Shown: positions 63,989 through 64,000 of the stretch, one piece after another
Layout: every line of letters begins with the position of its first letter
Numbering within the stretch: position 1 is the stretch's first letter
Origin: Ananas comosus
Taxonomy: Eukaryota; Streptophyta; Magnoliopsida; Poales; Bromeliaceae
Direction: 5' to 3'
Length of the DNA: 64,000 nt
Assembly (NCBI RefSeq): GCF_001540865.1
Contig: NC_033625.1
Location: forward strand, 6,780,023-6,844,022
Program-made: the position numbers and the translations under genes
Notes under the pieces: model-generated
Seen by the model: the letters and a program-made list of their open reading frames with translations, nothing else
The model's database searches: none
Told to the model about the DNA's origin: nothing

Positions 63989-64000
63989 CTCTCTACTCCT

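Overview
This is nuclear DNA of a flowering plant. Ten protein genes are recognisable, most with GT-AG introns, embedded in AT-rich intergenic DNA full of (TA)n and (GA)n microsatellites, MITEs and SINE-like insertions. Some genes are nearly intronless and extremely G+C-rich (AGC kinase, carboxylesterase, receptor-like kinase). Others are intron-rich and AT-rich (LCB1, PGM, URT1). That bimodal composition suggests a commelinid monocot; the species cannot be fixed from the window.

Layout: (1) 401-501 (+), last exon of a gene entering from the left, perhaps GPI-anchored. (2) 3078-4799 (-), WAG/PINOID-type AGC kinase. (3) 5-11 kb, repeat-rich intergenic DNA with a 543-bp foldback element at 9519. 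(4) 11321-15166 (-), plastid ribosome-associated PSRP1 / long HPF, five exons. (5) 16644-17446, hAT-type MITE. (6) 18285-25045 (+), serine palmitoyltransferase LCB1, twelve coding exons. (7) 26361-34244 (+), plastidic phosphoglucomutase, 22 exons. (8) 35286-39609 (-), DUF662/RAB6-interacting-golgin-like coiled-coil protein, seven exons. (9) 40971-41969 (+), single-exon carboxylesterase. (10) 42981-48354 (+), UTP:RNA uridylyltransferase URT1, six exons, with a frame break at an N. (11) 52384-54767 (-), receptor-like kinase of the At4g25390 type, with a frame break before its membrane segment. (12) 55-60.8 kb, repeat-rich DNA including a second hAT-type MITE. (13) 60870-63988 (-), TFIIF beta subunit, six exons.

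The genes are unrelated housekeeping and signalling functions (sphingolipid synthesis, starch metabolism, plastid translation, mRNA uridylation, Pol II initiation, auxin-linked kinase) and form no cluster or operon.

The most interesting non-genic signal is a group of at least six foldback elements that all sit in (TA)n or (TA)n(GA)n tracts. Their terminal repeats mostly carry a second, small hairpin. Two lie in one LCB1 intron and one in a TFIIF-beta intron. Two hAT-type MITEs with perfect 8-bp target duplications, a Mutator-type MITE with a 9-bp duplication and two SINEs with 11- and 13-bp duplications can be delimited to the base. Exon coordinates were joined by eye from reading frame, splice consensus and family similarity.
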